This document shows, one piece after another, positions 25,140-40,100 of a stretch of DNA of 64,000 nt (positions are counted from its first letter, which is position 1; every line of letters begins with the position of its first letter). Source of the DNA: Larus michahellis (Eukaryota; Chordata; Aves; Charadriiformes; Laridae); the NCBI RefSeq assembly GCF_964199755.1, contig NC_133903.1:57604739-57668738 (forward strand), in the 5' to 3' direction. The notes beneath the pieces are model-generated. The model saw only the letters and a program-made list of their open reading frames with translations. It did no database searches and had not been told where the DNA came from. A program made the translations under genes and the position numbers.

Positions 25140-28100
25140 CTGAATTTACGCAGCAAAAGCAGCCAAAAAGAGCCAACAGCAGTACAGCCACACAGAGAAT
25201 TGAAGAAAGGAGAGAGAGCAAAAGACTCAACATTAAAAAAACAAACGTCAATCAAGGCAATTTAGCTGTATTGTTAAGTTGATGAAGGACACGACAAAAT
25301 TCCTATTTTCTCAAACCAGAAGAGGTTTTACACAAAGCAGAGACCCAAACATCTAGCCATTTCTAAATGCCAGCAATACATCCTTTTTATGCTCCAGCAT
25401 TTTGGTTTGGCCATATAGGTGGGAATTCTCAGAAACGCTCATGCCTCCAACCGAAGCCTGGCATTTTGACTACTGCTTGCTAGAAAATTTGTCCCAAAGA
25501 GAGCTGTGGATTTAAGCACTTTTTAAAACTGGACCATTTTTCACTAGTAGTACTCCGGTATTCCCTTAGCATCATCAAATAATTCACCAGCTGCAAGAAC
25601 AATCACTGCCACGTAGCTTCTACTGGGACCTACCTGAATAACTATCAGTGTAGAAAAATTGTATCTTTATTTCTTTAGTTCAGTAAATCTAGCAAATGGA
25701 ATGTATTTTGTAATAAGTACATTGTCTTCTTACAATCATGTCCTAATTTGAGACCAACAGATTTCTTTTGGGACTCCAGTATTCTCTCACTGGGCACACG
25801 GAAGAGCAGACCCCTTGAGAGTGCCCATGATGGTCTGCCACTGGGGGGTCCAAGGGACAGATAGTTTTTTAAATGGTATTTTACACAATTTTGGAGGTAA
25901 TTCACCATAATATTTTGTTCAGGGCTACTGAGTTGAAAACAAAGGACCACCTATATACCAAAGAATAACTTTGTTATTAACAAGAGGTTTGAGCGAATCA
26001 TTGCTGTACAGGGCTCTTTGCAAAGCACCCAGACACAAACTGAAAAACAAAAGCCAGCTATCCCCATGAGCCTTACAGCTACCCTCCAATACCTAAACTA
26101 ATTAAATTTGAATATTAAAACTCTTCTGCACTGCAGAATGCATGAAGGAGCCAATCTGAAACGCAGAAGCGGTTTGTTTTTCACACAGTCTGCTAGCACG
26201 TCACCAGAATTCTGTACGGAACAGACAGGGTGGTTTTCTACTCCTCTTCCTGTAACTTGCAGGTATTAGTGAACGAGAACACAGTACTTACAAAAGCAGA
26301 GGAAGAGCGTGTCAACACACATTGCATAGACGCTGAAGAACCCATGTGCAACTAGGTAGGAGCCAATAATGACCGTCTACAACAAAAAAAAAAACACCAC
26401 CAAAACCACAATAAACCCCCAAATTTAGTTTGGCACCAATATGGCAGTGTTAAGTCAAAAGCCTAGTCTGCTATGCAAATTTGGGAGGATTTAATGGCAG
26501 CTCTGTAGCTCTACCAAAGGTTACTGCTGCTGTGGAAAGGGATCAGGGGTTCAGGATACTGTACCCTCACATGCAGTAGCCACTTGTTTTCCAGCTGCCA
26601 AATTGGAGCCACATCAACTCCCATAGACAATACATGCCAAGAATATTCTGAACTCCTTCAAGATTATTCTAAAGAACTACTCATCCTGGAGATGTTCTGG
26701 AGTGGGGGGCTGGGGGGGGGGGGGGGCTACAAAAGGAGCGAGACGCATCCCAAGTCCCTTCCATTAGGAGCCACACTGTCACCAGGGCCTCACCACCCGC
26801 CTTTGCTATAAGTCTGAGCAAAGCAGATGTGACACCTGATTCTTCTGAAGGTGCAGTCACTGCGGTGCCGCTTCTGCCCGAAGGACTGGAGTCCTCCCTG
26901 CAGGGGACAGCGTGCCACCGAGCGGGTGACAGAAGCTGTCACCACTCCATGCCCTGAGCACCTCTACCTGGAGATCTGACGGTTGCCTTACCAACAAAGG
27001 TACCCAGTAGTAATTCAACATCGGTGCTTCCTGGGCAAAGATGGGTATTCTCTGCGTGAAGAAGAAGAACGCAAGAACGCCTGCAAGAAGCAGAGAAGAT
27101 GAGTTGATTCCTATGCAAACTCTGGTTTCCCAACACCTACAGAATGGATGAGACAAAACAGACAACAGACCCAAGGCTGGTTTAAATAAGAGTTTGTAAA
27201 CAATTAATTCCTCAAAGCTAATTATCTGCTGGATCTATATTCTGACAGAAGAGATATTCACGGGCCCAGAGAGACTTTAATGAAATGGTTTGTTTCATCA
27301 CTCTACTGGATTTAATAGCAAAATTAATAAATAATGATAAACAAGACAATGACATGGGATAGCAAAGACCATTGGGTGGATCTTTTCTAAAATAATAAAA
27401 GAGTGAGAAAAATTCTATTGCTTTAAATCTTATTGCCTGAAGAAATACTTAACTATTTTGGAATAAAAGGAGAAATAGCAGTGCTAGTGATAAGCATGAC
27501 GATAAGTTTAGAACAGACGAATGCATCTACAATGGAAGTTACCCAAAGAATTTATTCTCAAAGATAACCGAGACATGAATTAATTTCAGTATTTCATGGC
27601 TTACATTTCAGGGAATGTTTCAAATCAAATTTGCTACCCCAGTTTGAAGGTAATTCTAACTGTAGAATGACAAAATATTTTATATCTGTTAATGGTACTA
27701 ATTTTCAACTTTTGATCGAAATATAATTCATTAGTAATCTAAAATATACAGAATACAAAATACGGTTATTTGTAAAACAATGTTTGAAACTGCTGTGACA
27801 ATTTAGAAAAACCATAAGGGAATACCGGCAACTTGAATTTCTGAAAGTGCTTCATTTTAGAAAAAAATCACTTTTCTGTCACAGAAAAAAATGAATAATA
27901 TATTTTGATATTTACTGATAACTAAGAAAACCCTATAATGATATTAGAAATATTCTATTTCTTTTACTATAGCTTATAGCTATAAAGGCCTTGAACACAG
28001 CAGCGCTTCAGGCCCACCTCCTGCAGCCCTGTACCACCTCCCATTGTACGCACGCTGTCTGCTACCAGCTGAATCTCATTTGCAGTTTTGTTCAGTTCTT

Positions 28101-31100
28101 ATGAAAGGAGAACTGACTGTGGCTGATGCACTGGATGTGAATTTGGTTTGATCCAGCTATGATGCTTTGGCTACAGAAGTCCTTGCGCCAGCAACACATG
28201 CAAGAGCAGTAAAAGCAACTATGGAAAAGATGACGTCAACAACACACCAGGGCAGGGGGATAAGGGGAAAAAATTAAAAAAAAAAAAATTTAGTTCAAAC
28301 ATGCGAATCCTAGAAACACGGGAACAGCTTCCCAAATAGTCAGACCAATAAGAACATCCAGCCATTAACTAAGCATATGTCAATATGGCAGGCATACTCG
28401 TAGGTGCCAGAAAATAGAACGCACCGTTTAGAAGAAATCAATTAGCTTACCTACACCACCAGCAACGAGAATTTTCCCCAGGAATAAAAGGAAGTCTGTA
28501 ACTTTGTCCAGAACTGCAACTCTGTTCAGCAAAGGACAAATGATACATAACCATCACAAACCAGACATTTGTATTCTTTCTCCTTAAATCTATGGATAAT
28601 TGACAAAACATGACCAGGAAGCTCTCTTCTGCTGGTTTCACAGGCTGACCATACAACAACGCAGGAACGCAACACTGAGATGGGCTTTGCTACAGCCTAA
28701 TCCCATGGGGCAAAAAAGCACCGAGCCCCTTGTTGAGTTAAGCCCTGAGCAGCAACTCTACTACAGCGCCTGAAGGCTGTTTATTGCTCTTGCTGGTTAA
28801 AAAAACAAAAAACAAAAACATCAAAATATTTTTGTTTCAGCCTTTCTGCAAGGGTCACAGATAAGCCAGCCCAGAAGAGGCAAAGTACACACCAAACCAA
28901 AAAGCAATGTTTGTGTAGATTGCAGGTAGGTCTTCTTTTCACTTGCTCCTACCTGGCCACATTTCATGACCTCATAACATGCCAAATCTACTATTTTAAG
29001 ATCTGATGGTACAACACTGAAGGCAGGGAGACAATCACAGATGAATGAATGACGGCCGACAGAAAAATTCACAATAAATCCACAGCCCTCATTGAAAGCA
29101 ACAGCAGGGAGTTTCTGCTCGAAATCCTGCCAGTCTGTCTTATCAGAAACTGCAGGTAAATAATGGGACGGAAAATGCGCTTTGTATCACCAGCCTCCTG
29201 ACAGCACCGAAGGCTACGGATATGGTAACAGACAGCACTGACTACCATGAAAGACAAACATTAAGAAATATTAAAGAGAACAAATCATCATTAACCTGTC
29301 AGAATTCAGAATTAGCAAAATACACAAGATAAAAAAAATCTCCATTTGAAACAATTAAATTATATGCCTGGCTTTTAGCTATTGCTCTTTCTGATTAAAA
29401 GCAAAAGCAGAAAGGACAGCGAGGTGATGTTCTGAAAGCAAACGGAGGCAGCTTCACCTTCCCGTTCCACCAACACTGCACGGTGCGGCCACCACCGCAC
29501 CGGTACTAACGCAGGGCAACAGGCAGAACTCCCCCGTCTCCAGTCCTCCCCTCTTCTTTCTTAAGCATCGCTTCCTTTTTCCTGCCTTTCAGCCTCCCCC
29601 TCCATTCCTCTCCTCCTCCCAGCCCTTCACTTAATAATTTAAACCACCTAACCAGTTTTACTGTGTCTCCTGCTTGGTAATTAGGTTGTCTGCTATTGCA
29701 CCAACATGGCCTGCTCCTAAGTTATTCTCCCATTATTTTTTGATCTCACAGTAGAACAGGAAGAGCCAGGAGCAATAAGGAAAAGTACTGATGAGAAGAG
29801 GGAGTTTGGCAGCAGTCTTGGTAGCAGGGAAAAGGGCCAGGGGAGTTCCCAGCACCAGGAGAGATCTGGTTATGTTAAAGATACTGGTTTTGAAAGCAAA
29901 ATACTCTCTCTTCTTTACTGCCACTCTCTGACATCCCATGAGCTTTCTGGATGAATCTGAAGACCTAGGTCTTTCTGCCTTCCTTTTTGCAGACAGTGAG
30001 TGGACCAAAGCTCCAGAAATACACATACAGTGTCCTCAGATCTCCTCTCAGGGGCTCCCTGGTTCCTTGGAGCCACTACTGGGTGCTTATGAATTTAAAA
30101 GAGAAATCACGACAAAACTGTTAGGTTGTATCAGCTTTGCACAGGTTCCTGTGCTGGACAGACTGCTGTCCCACACCGAGTGTTAGATGTGAGGGCCACG
30201 TCTGAGGACTGAAGCAGCTTACAATAACATTTGGAGGAGACATGGGAGAGGAAAGAACCGTGTCTTCCGAGTGCAACAGCAGGAAATGCTCACATTTCCA
30301 AGGACTGGGAGATGGCCCCTTACCTCACCACATTCCGCATGAGCAAAAAAAATGCTTCCTTTGCCGAGGTGCAGAAGTTTTTACCGTATATGGCAATCTG
30401 CAAAATAATAGTAGCTGTTAAGTATTTTAAATAATTAGGATACCTCCTTGTATGCCAGAATCTTACTGCATGTAATGCATAGCTCTGATACATGTCCTTG
30501 AAACTCAGATGGACATAAAGCGCTTCCCCCAGTCACCTCCTACCTCTCGGTGCTTCCCACCAGGTTGGGACACAGCATTATTCACCTTTCCCCTTCAAAT
30601 CACCTGGTGATGAGCATGCCACCCCTCGAGATCTTGCAGGAAGCAGACTCAGGACTTAGTTTGCCAAGTAGAGCAGATAAGGTACTTGCTCAGGGATTCT
30701 TCTCACTGTGCTAGTTACCTACACTAGATTTATAGTCAGTGGGAAGGAGCAGGCACTTGAAGAGCAGAAGTGAGTTGACCTCTGCAGGTACCTCCTTGGA
30801 CCTGACGCTGCTCTCATTTAACAAGAAATCAGCAATACCAAAGTCAGTGGATTTACATGAGCCTAAAGTAAAGCAGCTAAAGTTATTCAGGAACAAAATC
30901 ATTTCTTCTTCCTGGAATAGTGTCCACAAGGGTAAGATACACTAGAACAGCTCTTAGTGCAGTTTACCAACTGTAAACAAGACAGTCGAAAAGAATACTT
31001 CCTCTTCCAGATAGCATTAATTTGAAACATCAATTGCGGGGACATGGGTTATAACGGACCCATTACAGCCACCTCCTTTGAGACAACAAGCCCATGACTG

Positions 31101-34100
31101 TACCATTCAATCACCGAAATTTCTTCAAGTCAGAACACATCCTAGGCTGTAATCTGTGTATGTTTATTTCGGTGTAAATCTGGAATTTCTCTTCTGGAAG
31201 CTACGAAGGGTTATTTTAGAATAATCTCACTGCTGCTGCTAGTAGAATTTGTGCTTTTAACTTCCAGGAGGAAGTACAAATACCACATGCCTCTTGACCT
31301 CCTTATTCAGACACTGCCTCCAAACAGAAGTGTCATCAACAGGCAATATGAAACAAGCTAACATTCCTGTTGAAATCAGGATTTCAACTGCTGAATCAGA
31401 GGGGGAGTTAAGCAGTTGTGCCATCCCTTCCCACTTACTTTGGGGGACAAGGAGGGTGGACAAGGACAGACATGAAAAGAGGCTTAGTTTAGAAGAAGAA
31501 AAAAAAAGATCTTACTTTTTAATGGTAGGACCACATGCACTTCCCGAAAACTCCCACAAATCCCATTATTTATTCAGCAGATTCTATTACTGCTGGCTGT
31601 TGACCAACTAGCAGTGGCTAGGGTATTTTAGTGTCCCAGATAGGGAAAAACACATGCTGAGACAGCACATACCATGATGTAGGCATTTCTGTTTATAAAT
31701 TTTAAGAATTTTTCCAAACACCAGAAACAGCATTTGAGGCAGCAGAGTAGAAATCTGGTGAAGGAGTTCTGTGTACCTGAAAAAATGGAGAGTACATCAT
31801 ACACAGAACGCATGAACAGTCTTCAGAACATAGAAAGCTATTCAGAAGAAAATCTTAAATTGCGACAAAAGCAGAAACATTATTTTTTTTCTTCTAGGTA
31901 TGCACTCTCTTTCTCAGCCAAATTTAATTAACTAGCTTTCAAGTAGATCAGACCCACATCCCGCATGAGCTTTGCATTAAGTTCCCAAGAACATAGGCTG
32001 AATTTGAGTAAATCAGCACAAATTCACTGGCTTCAAATGGAACTACAATGGCTAAAAATAATGTGGAATTAATCTCTCTTCATTGCTGAAAAAACATCTT
32101 GAGAAAGTAAGGAATTCTTAAGACCAATGGAGGTCTTAATAACCTAGAGCAGATTCATAAATCTCACCTTTCAGTTTGTGATCCAAGTACTCCAGTATTA
32201 CTCTAATAAGCTGGACAATTGCAAGAATTAAGGCTCCAAATGCCAGCGAACCTGTATGGTAGCTAAAACAAAATAAATGACTGTTACGTTGCACATATGT
32301 GTGTATGTACAATTATATATGCATGTGCATGTATATCTATAAATAAAACTGTAACTGGAGGAAGGTCCATTAGTGGGAATTACATATACTAATGGATCTT
32401 CATCCTGAACTGCCAGAGAGAGGAACAGGATGAAGCTGTTGGTGCTGTTGGTGATTGTGTGAGTGCTGTGTGTGTCTGTCGATGTGTGGCCAGCTGTGTA
32501 TAATGTGCTGTATACATGTATTTGGGCGTGTGGCCTGCTGAGAATACCTGCTCAGCCTTGTAACCGGTTGGGCCTGGGGCCACGGAGCTGCAGCAGCCTT
32601 GTCACTACCAGGCTACAGGATTCAGCCTCCCCCTAACAACTACATTTTCCTGACTGTACTGGTTTTTGATGGAATAGAGTTAATTTTCTTCGTAGTAGGT
32701 GGTACGGGGCTATGTTTTGGAATGTGCTAAAACAGCGTTGATAACACACTGATGCTTTAGCCCTGAGCAGGGCGTGCACAGCCTCGAGGCCTTTTCTGCT
32801 CTTCACCCACCCCGCCAGCAATGGGCTGGGGGGGCACAAGGAGCTGGGAGGGGACACAGCTGACCCCAACTGACCAAAGGGATGTCCCACACCATATGAC
32901 GCAGCAATAAAAGCTGCGTAGAAAAAGGAGAAAGGAGGGACATTCAGAGTTACTGCGTTTGTCTTCCCAAATCACCATCTCATGTGATGGAGCCCAGCCT
33001 TCCTGGGGATGGCTGAGCACCTGCCTCCGATGGGGGGCGGTGAATGAATCCCTTGTTTTGCTTTACCTACAAAACTGTCTTTATGTCAGCCCACGCGTTT
33101 TCGCACTTTCACGCTTCTGATTCTCTCCTCCATCCCACAGGGGGAGAGAGAGCGAGCGGCTGGGTGGGCCTTGGCTGCCTGCTGGGGTTAAACCACAACA
33201 CTGGCTAACCGTTTTCATTTGATACTCTAAGTCTGGCTTCCCTAGATGTAAAAGAGCATTTGCTGGATACATGACAGGGCTCACATCCAGCTCCACAGCC
33301 TTACCGTATTGCTCGTCCAAACGAAGAGAAGAGCGGCCACAGTGGAATATCAGCTGGTTTTCGAGAGGCCCAGTAATACGAGGCAAAGGCACCAGCAAGG
33401 GTACACTGACCCAGTGCAATTGCAAAGTTCACCAACCAGAGAAAGACAAAGGCATTGGCTAACTGGAAGATGAAGATATACTTATGGTACAGGCTTTCTC
33501 CTCCATAAAAAGCAAAAGTACACTGAGCACCTGGACATAATTTAGTAACGTTGGTTGTGTTAAAAGTCTGTATAGAAAGAAAAATAAATAACACAATGAT
33601 AAGCAATGAATTCTGTGTACGGTCTCTGAAGTTTAGCAGCTTAATACAAATAACGTAATTCTGCTTGATGTTTCATTAGCCCATTCAACCCAGCACTCCA
33701 ATACTATGTAACCTGTTTACATATTTAAGGATTCCCATTAATGTCTTATGCAGGTGCTTAACTTTAAACTATTCAGTTAGCAAACAGGGTTGTTCACCAC
33801 ATGCCTGAAACCGACATAAATGGAATTTGAATTTCAGAAGTCTACTTTTAAGATACATAAGTGCTTCGGTTTCATTAAAGACAACCTGATCACATAACAA
33901 AAAAAAAAAAAAAAAACCAACTTGAAAACCAGAGGCCAAATCTGCAGTTTGGGTAAATCACCACCACTGAATTGAACTGAGTTATGCCATTTTATACAAG
34001 CTGTGGATGGGGTCGCCATTTCCTTTACCTATCTCAGAGTATTAAAACAGGAGTAGTCTTTACATTGAATTACTTTTCCGTATTTCTATTGTTCATTCCA

Positions 34101-37100
34101 CGTATTTGCTCAGTTTGGGCATGAAATAAAACCCATCAGTTTCTAATCTCTTTCTTTTTTAGTGTTCAGACATCAGCAGGGTGGGGAACTGTTTGGGATA
34201 TACATAACCACAGCAGTACATTGAAATTGAAACACCTGAAAATAACCCTGATATAACATGTGATAAATATTTCTAGTTTTGAAAAAATACTTACATTTAA
34301 CCCCACAGTCAAGTCAAAACATTTGACTGAATACAAATCAAAACAAAAGACAAATATTTTTGGAGCTTCATAAAGGTCATTGCTGTGCCAAAAGAACCCC
34401 AATATTTAGGTAAACCTCTGCTTCAAAACACCACTGGTCTTTGGGCAAGTTTGAGGCATAGCTTTCAAAGTCTTCCATTGCCTTTTGAGGACCACGAAAT
34501 AGAATCCTCACAAATTTAAGAATACCTTTCCAAATAAACCTGTACTTCCGTGTCTTCATTTCTCACCCTGTAAATTAGAACAATTAATATTTACCTGCCT
34601 CACAGGACAGTTTAGCAGAAAAATTAGTTTATGTCTGTAAATTGCTTTGAACAAAGAAGTGTTACCTGAACGCTATGTACTATATTCAGATTTAACATAG
34701 GGAATCATTACTTAAAATATGCACATTTTCTACTACCGTTTAATTTAATAATGATTAAGAAATGCAATTAGCATAGCTCTCACTATAGGTAAATATTGTT
34801 ACACTTACCTCTGGGTCACAAGTCAGGTTTGCATACTTGCACAGTGTTTGATTAGCCATTACTTTATACACAGGTTCTCCTGATGTAGCCAGAAAACTGG
34901 ATGAAATATTTTAAGGAGGAATTACAGAACTATAGGCTTTGAGCAACTTAGGAGTGGGTCTAAAGCTCTAAAGAACTTGTGCAAATAACAGAAAAACTGC
35001 TCTTGCTCTGCAGAGGTGTATATGAAGGGCTGATAGACAAGACGGAACACTCTCGTCACTTAGAGAACTGAGGCAAACTCCATCCCAGGGCTGCAATAGC
35101 CCCTGATCAGAATGGGCAGGGGGAATGACCTTGAAAGTTCACTCAGTCTCTCCTGCACATCCACCTTTAACAAGGCAGGTTATACAGTAGTTCTTTGACA
35201 GTTCATATTTTGGTGGAAGTAAACACAGAGCATAAAGATAAATTAACATTGTCCTAAACAGGAATAACCAACCCTCTTTGCATGTGAAAGAACAACTTAC
35301 TTGTTTTCAAAAAGCAATTTTCCCCTTTTTGATACCTTGCCGAACCCTTGCTGTTCCAGGACCAGACAGAGGTTGCTCTTACGCCATTTAGAGAGGACTC
35401 AGTGCTCTGTAGGTTCTCTCACTCCTTTCCTATACTTTTCGGAACTAAACACACCTGGAGCCCATCCCACCCCCAGGTATCTGAGAGACCTTCAACATCA
35501 GGCCTACAGACCATGCGGCACATTAAAGGCCATATTCACTCTTTGCTGAGGGCCCCTTTTTCATCCCTTAAAGTCAACCTTATTTAGTACTCAAGGCCTT
35601 GTATGATCCCTCTGCCTCGGCATGAATTTTAGTCCAGTTCTTTTTAAAGAAATTAAATTCACTGTCTGATTTGTACATCACATGCAAATGTGCCACGAGG
35701 AAGAGTGCATCAGTGCAGCACGTGCTAAATGACCAAATAGCGCTCTTAACCAGTCTGGTTAAGGTGAAATAGCAGAGAATTATCTGTTCTTGCAGACCAG
35801 GAGACTGTTCCTCCAGAGAGGCACACAGACAGAAGGATACACAGCTGTCACAGCCCAGTAGGAAATACAAATCGCAATGAGTATGAAGGTGACGATTGGG
35901 TAGAACAATGTAGACATTATATAGCCAATAGCCCTATGAAAGAAACAAAACATATCTGTAAGATATAATAACTTAAGAAACAAGCTTTTTATCAGTCCTA
36001 GCATTATCCCCTTTACTTTGAGCTACTTGTTGATAGTGGTAGCATAATCTAGTGTTGGGATCCCAGAAAACTGCACGTTCTTTCTTCAAATGTCTTCACA
36101 TCTTCACTTTGTCATTCTACCACTCCACTTTTACTGGCAGCACTACAGTCAACTTTACCAGTTCTTCAAGTTCAAGCCTGTGTTCTTCTTTCTCCTTCTC
36201 CATTACTGGTTCACAGATCCGGCTCTTTCCAGGTCACAAACCCGTTTCAATCACATCTTGCTGACTGCTGCAGACATTACCCTTTATTTCCTCGTCCCGC
36301 TTTGCTCAGCTCCCATGCTCTTCCTTTGGCTCCTGCACACCTGAAATCACCTCTTGACAATTTGTATTTGAGGACTCTGTTCCCAGCCCCTTTCCTGCTG
36401 TAAGCACTAACTATTCTGGGGCAGGGACTTCCCATTCGACCTGTCTTTGTAATGCCAGGACATGCCGACACCTTCCTGTGATGACATGACTTTCCTTGCA
36501 TGTGTCATAAATGAGGGTGCGAGCCTTTGGCTGCTGGCAGGCAGAAGCAATAATAGCCTTTCACTGCTGACAGCTTAGAGACCTCCTTTTAACACCACGT
36601 CTGACATTCTAGAGGCTGATGTTCTACGAGTACTTCCTGTGGCTGGAACGTGACTAGTGAGCAGGAGCTCGAGCATGCTGGTACGGCTCTCGGTAAGATG
36701 ACGAGCTGATGCAGTCCCTCATCTGAAACTGGCTGCAGCTCTCGCTGAGGGGAGCACCTCCAGCTGGGAATCCCACGGGCTGCAATTTCAGAGAGCACGT
36801 GTTCTGTTCACTCAAGCTTACAGGTTGGTTCTCTCTACACTCCTGTCATCTACCTCTTCCCGACTCTTAAGTTTTCTTTCCAGTGACCGTGTAAGCTTAT
36901 CACAAGCCTTTTTGTCTCTCATTATTTCTTACAGTGTTTCTCCTACGACTTGTGTCACTTCTGATGCTCTTTGTTTTATAGGAGGCAGTTTCCAGAATGC
37001 AAAAGGAGACAAATTTACTCAGTTCCTGCTGCTAAACTAGTAAATGCTGGGGGGATGTAAGGGAAGTGTCCTGTGCAATCAAGAGGACAAGAGCAACACG

Positions 37101-40100
37101 TCGATTTCTGTCCAAGTCTAAAGATGTAAAAGTCCATTAAGAGTCACACAAGAGGACACAGCCTTATGCTGTCGGAGAAATAATCACTACGTATTAGCAG
37201 TGTTCAGCAGTTAATGGTGGGCCTTAGTTACCACGAAGACCACGGACAGTTACTCCAACAAACTGAGTAACAACTGTTAATTGTTTCTAACTATGGATTT
37301 CAAGTCAATTATTAGCATTATCATTGTAGTATTTCTGAAAGAGCAGTTAAAAGGTATTGAAAAATGTAATTCGATTTCCAGTCATTAGCAGCTTACATGT
37401 CATCTTCCTGAATTCAGGGCACGGTCTGTTAGGCTTACAGTAATTACACAGTGTTTCACCTCATGCATTATGCATGAGAGTAAAAACATCACCATCAAGT
37501 GACCTTTCCAGGCTGCTGAAAAACTACAGAACGTTATTACTTCTCAGCAGGAAGTTTATGAACTTTCTGAAATCCTTCTACCTGTCAAGGTTGTGAACAG
37601 AAGTGTTGCAGAGTGTTAAAAGTGTCCCTGGATTTTAATGAACAGGAATTAAAGAGTATAATTTAATGCTGCCAAAATTAATTGCTATGCTCTAATTGCA
37701 CAGTAGCATAAAACAGGAAACAGGTACCTGGCTGAATGCAGAACTTCGGTATTTCTTAATCCCATTACAAAAAACCCAAATCCTGATTCCTGAGAACCAC
37801 AATGCCAACGGAGATGGCAGAAAACTACAAGCAAGTGCACACAGATAAACTCAGAGCTAACTCCACATACTCTAACAACAGAGCTCTACTTCCAAGGCCT
37901 GTGAGACCTTGGCCTATTTGCAATGAAATCCAAGGGCCTGGTGTCTTAAGTCCATTTCTCCTTTGTTATATTCCCATTTTTTAAAACAAGAACCAAGTGT
38001 TAGCACTGTGTAAAACAGGAACCACTGTGAACAAAGTCTATGCAGATTTCAGCAAACACAAAATGAAGAGGTCTCCTAGGCCTTCAACTCTCACATCCTG
38101 CTCTGCTTTCTTCTTTACTCTGAGCTGAAAAGAAGTCTCTTGGACTGAACCTTATTGCAGTGTCTGGTCATGAAGTCTCCTTTTCTCTCTGCAGATTTAT
38201 GCATGTCCACACGAAAGTTTGATTGGAGCCAGAAGAATCCAGTCTTTCCTAGATAAAAGCCACAGCCAAAACACCACCAGTCCTCTACCACTAGTACGTC
38301 GCTCCGGAGACAACGCAATGAGAGAGCAAAGCTGGCCGCTCCTGGTTCCAGACTCCTGATAACAGTGCACCACACTCGGCGTTTCTGCTGATACACCTCC
38401 CTGCACCAAGGCTACATGTACCACTAACAGCGTATGTACTCTGCAGGCAGGGAGCTGAGACATTAAGAAATGTCTTACTGCAAAAGAGAAAGCTCTTATA
38501 AGCACAACCTCATTAATATTATATTAATAATAACTAATAATTAATAATTAATTAACTAATTATTAACTAATAATTAATAATTATTAATAACCTCATTATA
38601 TAAGGAACCTGGCGTTCGTTATATACCCATTCGGCTCAACAAATCCAGAGCTGTACTTCAACCCCCAACTTTCTGCCCTTGGTAGTGCAAGATGAAGCGC
38701 AAGAAGAGTGTACCCTAGAGATCACTTAATAAAATTCAAAATATATTAAAATCAGACAAACATACCTACTACCTTCCTTCAACAGTGCAATAGCAATCCG
38801 GATCCGATTCCTTAGGAAGATCAGCATCAGTATGATTATGACCTCAACAATACAAAGTAATATCACTGAAAAAAACCAAACAAAACCAGTTAGATTTATC
38901 AAGAAATGAACCAATATGCTGCCTCTGTAAATTGGTGGGTGTTTTTTTTTCCTTGTATTTTACACTATTGTTCATGAACTCCATAAAATTCTCTGCGAGA
39001 GCAGTTCTCTCTTTCTCCACTGCACCTGCCAGTCTTCAATCCCATTTCATAGTTTTCTAAGTTCCAGCATAGGGAAGCTCGACATGCAGAGTTAGTCAGA
39101 ATGTGTAGGACCCCGACATTAGCATTTATAATTTTAGAAGAAAGACAGAACATACCATTCTCAGCCAAAGAGAATAATTTATTTAAATGTGACTGTAGTA
39201 TTTGGCCTTAGATATAGTTCACCCGTAACAAATTCTACTTCCCATAAACAAACACTTTGCGTGTTTATACTAATTTGTAGTAGTTAGAGACAGTAAAATA
39301 AATAAAAACAAGGTGCAGAGTCGAATTTTTCATGAAGAGTGTATTTTCCTGATATATAATACTCTAACATTTAGGTGTACAAAAATCAATAGGTTTTTTT
39401 GAGTATTAACCTGACACGAGCTCCTTTCACCTCATTTGAGTTTAAAAAAATGAGGCTAAGATAGGACAGTTTGGGACAAATTATTTTCACCTTCCAGTTT
39501 TGCTGCTGGAATCATACAAACTTGTATCTCAGCACGGTGCTCGGAAAGCTGAGAGCACCATGTCCCAGAACGTTTCCACTCTTAGTTGTAAGCAGTGTTT
39601 GAAACATAACCCAGATCTGGTTTAAAGAGTCTGCTTCAGTCCGAGTTCTATTTGTGTCAGCTCAAAACCTACTTCTGCAGCAGAAAGTAAAAAAATTCCC
39701 TGGACTTCATCTAGAGAAGACAGAGTTTTTAATGCCTCTGAGACAGATCATTAATTCCAGGTGCTTCAGACGGTTAGACAGCATTTAAACCAGCCCAGCA
39801 GTTGTGGGTGGCTGCACACAGCAGGACCTCTCCCTTCCAGCTGCAACCAAGAGGTTTTGTGGGGGAAGACAGAAGGGATATCGTCCCTAAGCCTTGGCTT
39901 GTCTGGAGGTTTGCAAAGGGACATGGGAATTGGCTTCAGGTCCCACAGCTTAGACATAGTCTCAGAATACAGACCCAGATGATGTTAAATTGGGACCCCA
40001 AGTATTATCAGTACCCCAATCCATCACAACTGCAGCTGGCAAGTGACTGCTGTGGTGCTCAGAGGCACAGACTTCGTTCAGAACAAAGTTTTTGCCACAT

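Larger units (their letters stand above)
25140..35840 (-). other. SLC44A5 introns in the 3' half
   Basis: Introns at 25140-26291, 26377-26991, 27081-28450, 28522-30323, 30398-31672, 31777-32167, 32263-33304, 33568-34808 and 34897-35840. They contain a G-run (26704-26726), a CT-rich patch (29520-29630), a TG-rich patch (32455-32530), a solo LTR (32655-33200), an A-run (33899-33916) and a MIR-like remnant (34560-34680). No other gene is supported. Confidence 0.7.

Noticed and set aside
25140..25251. Upstream methionine and hydrophobic stretch fused in frame to the SLC44A5 last exon
   Set aside because: It is intron sequence read through the acceptor. The preceding exon at 26292-26376 supplies the correct split cysteine and the last TM segment.
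31769..31770. Alternative acceptor for the SLC44A5 Cys-rich exon, giving a start at 31768
   Set aside because: It would drop the split glycine, Thr and Gln and break the reading phase with the TM7 exon. The acceptor at 31777-31778 restores a perfect join.
32455..32530. TG-rich stretch resembling a microsatellite
   Set aside because: Too interrupted to call a simple repeat, and no other structure is visible.
33834..34019. Short - strand frame with a Phe run near the A-tract at 33899
   Set aside because: It is produced by translating the poly-A tract and is not an SLC44A5 exon, since the phases of 33305-33567 and 34809-34896 already join.
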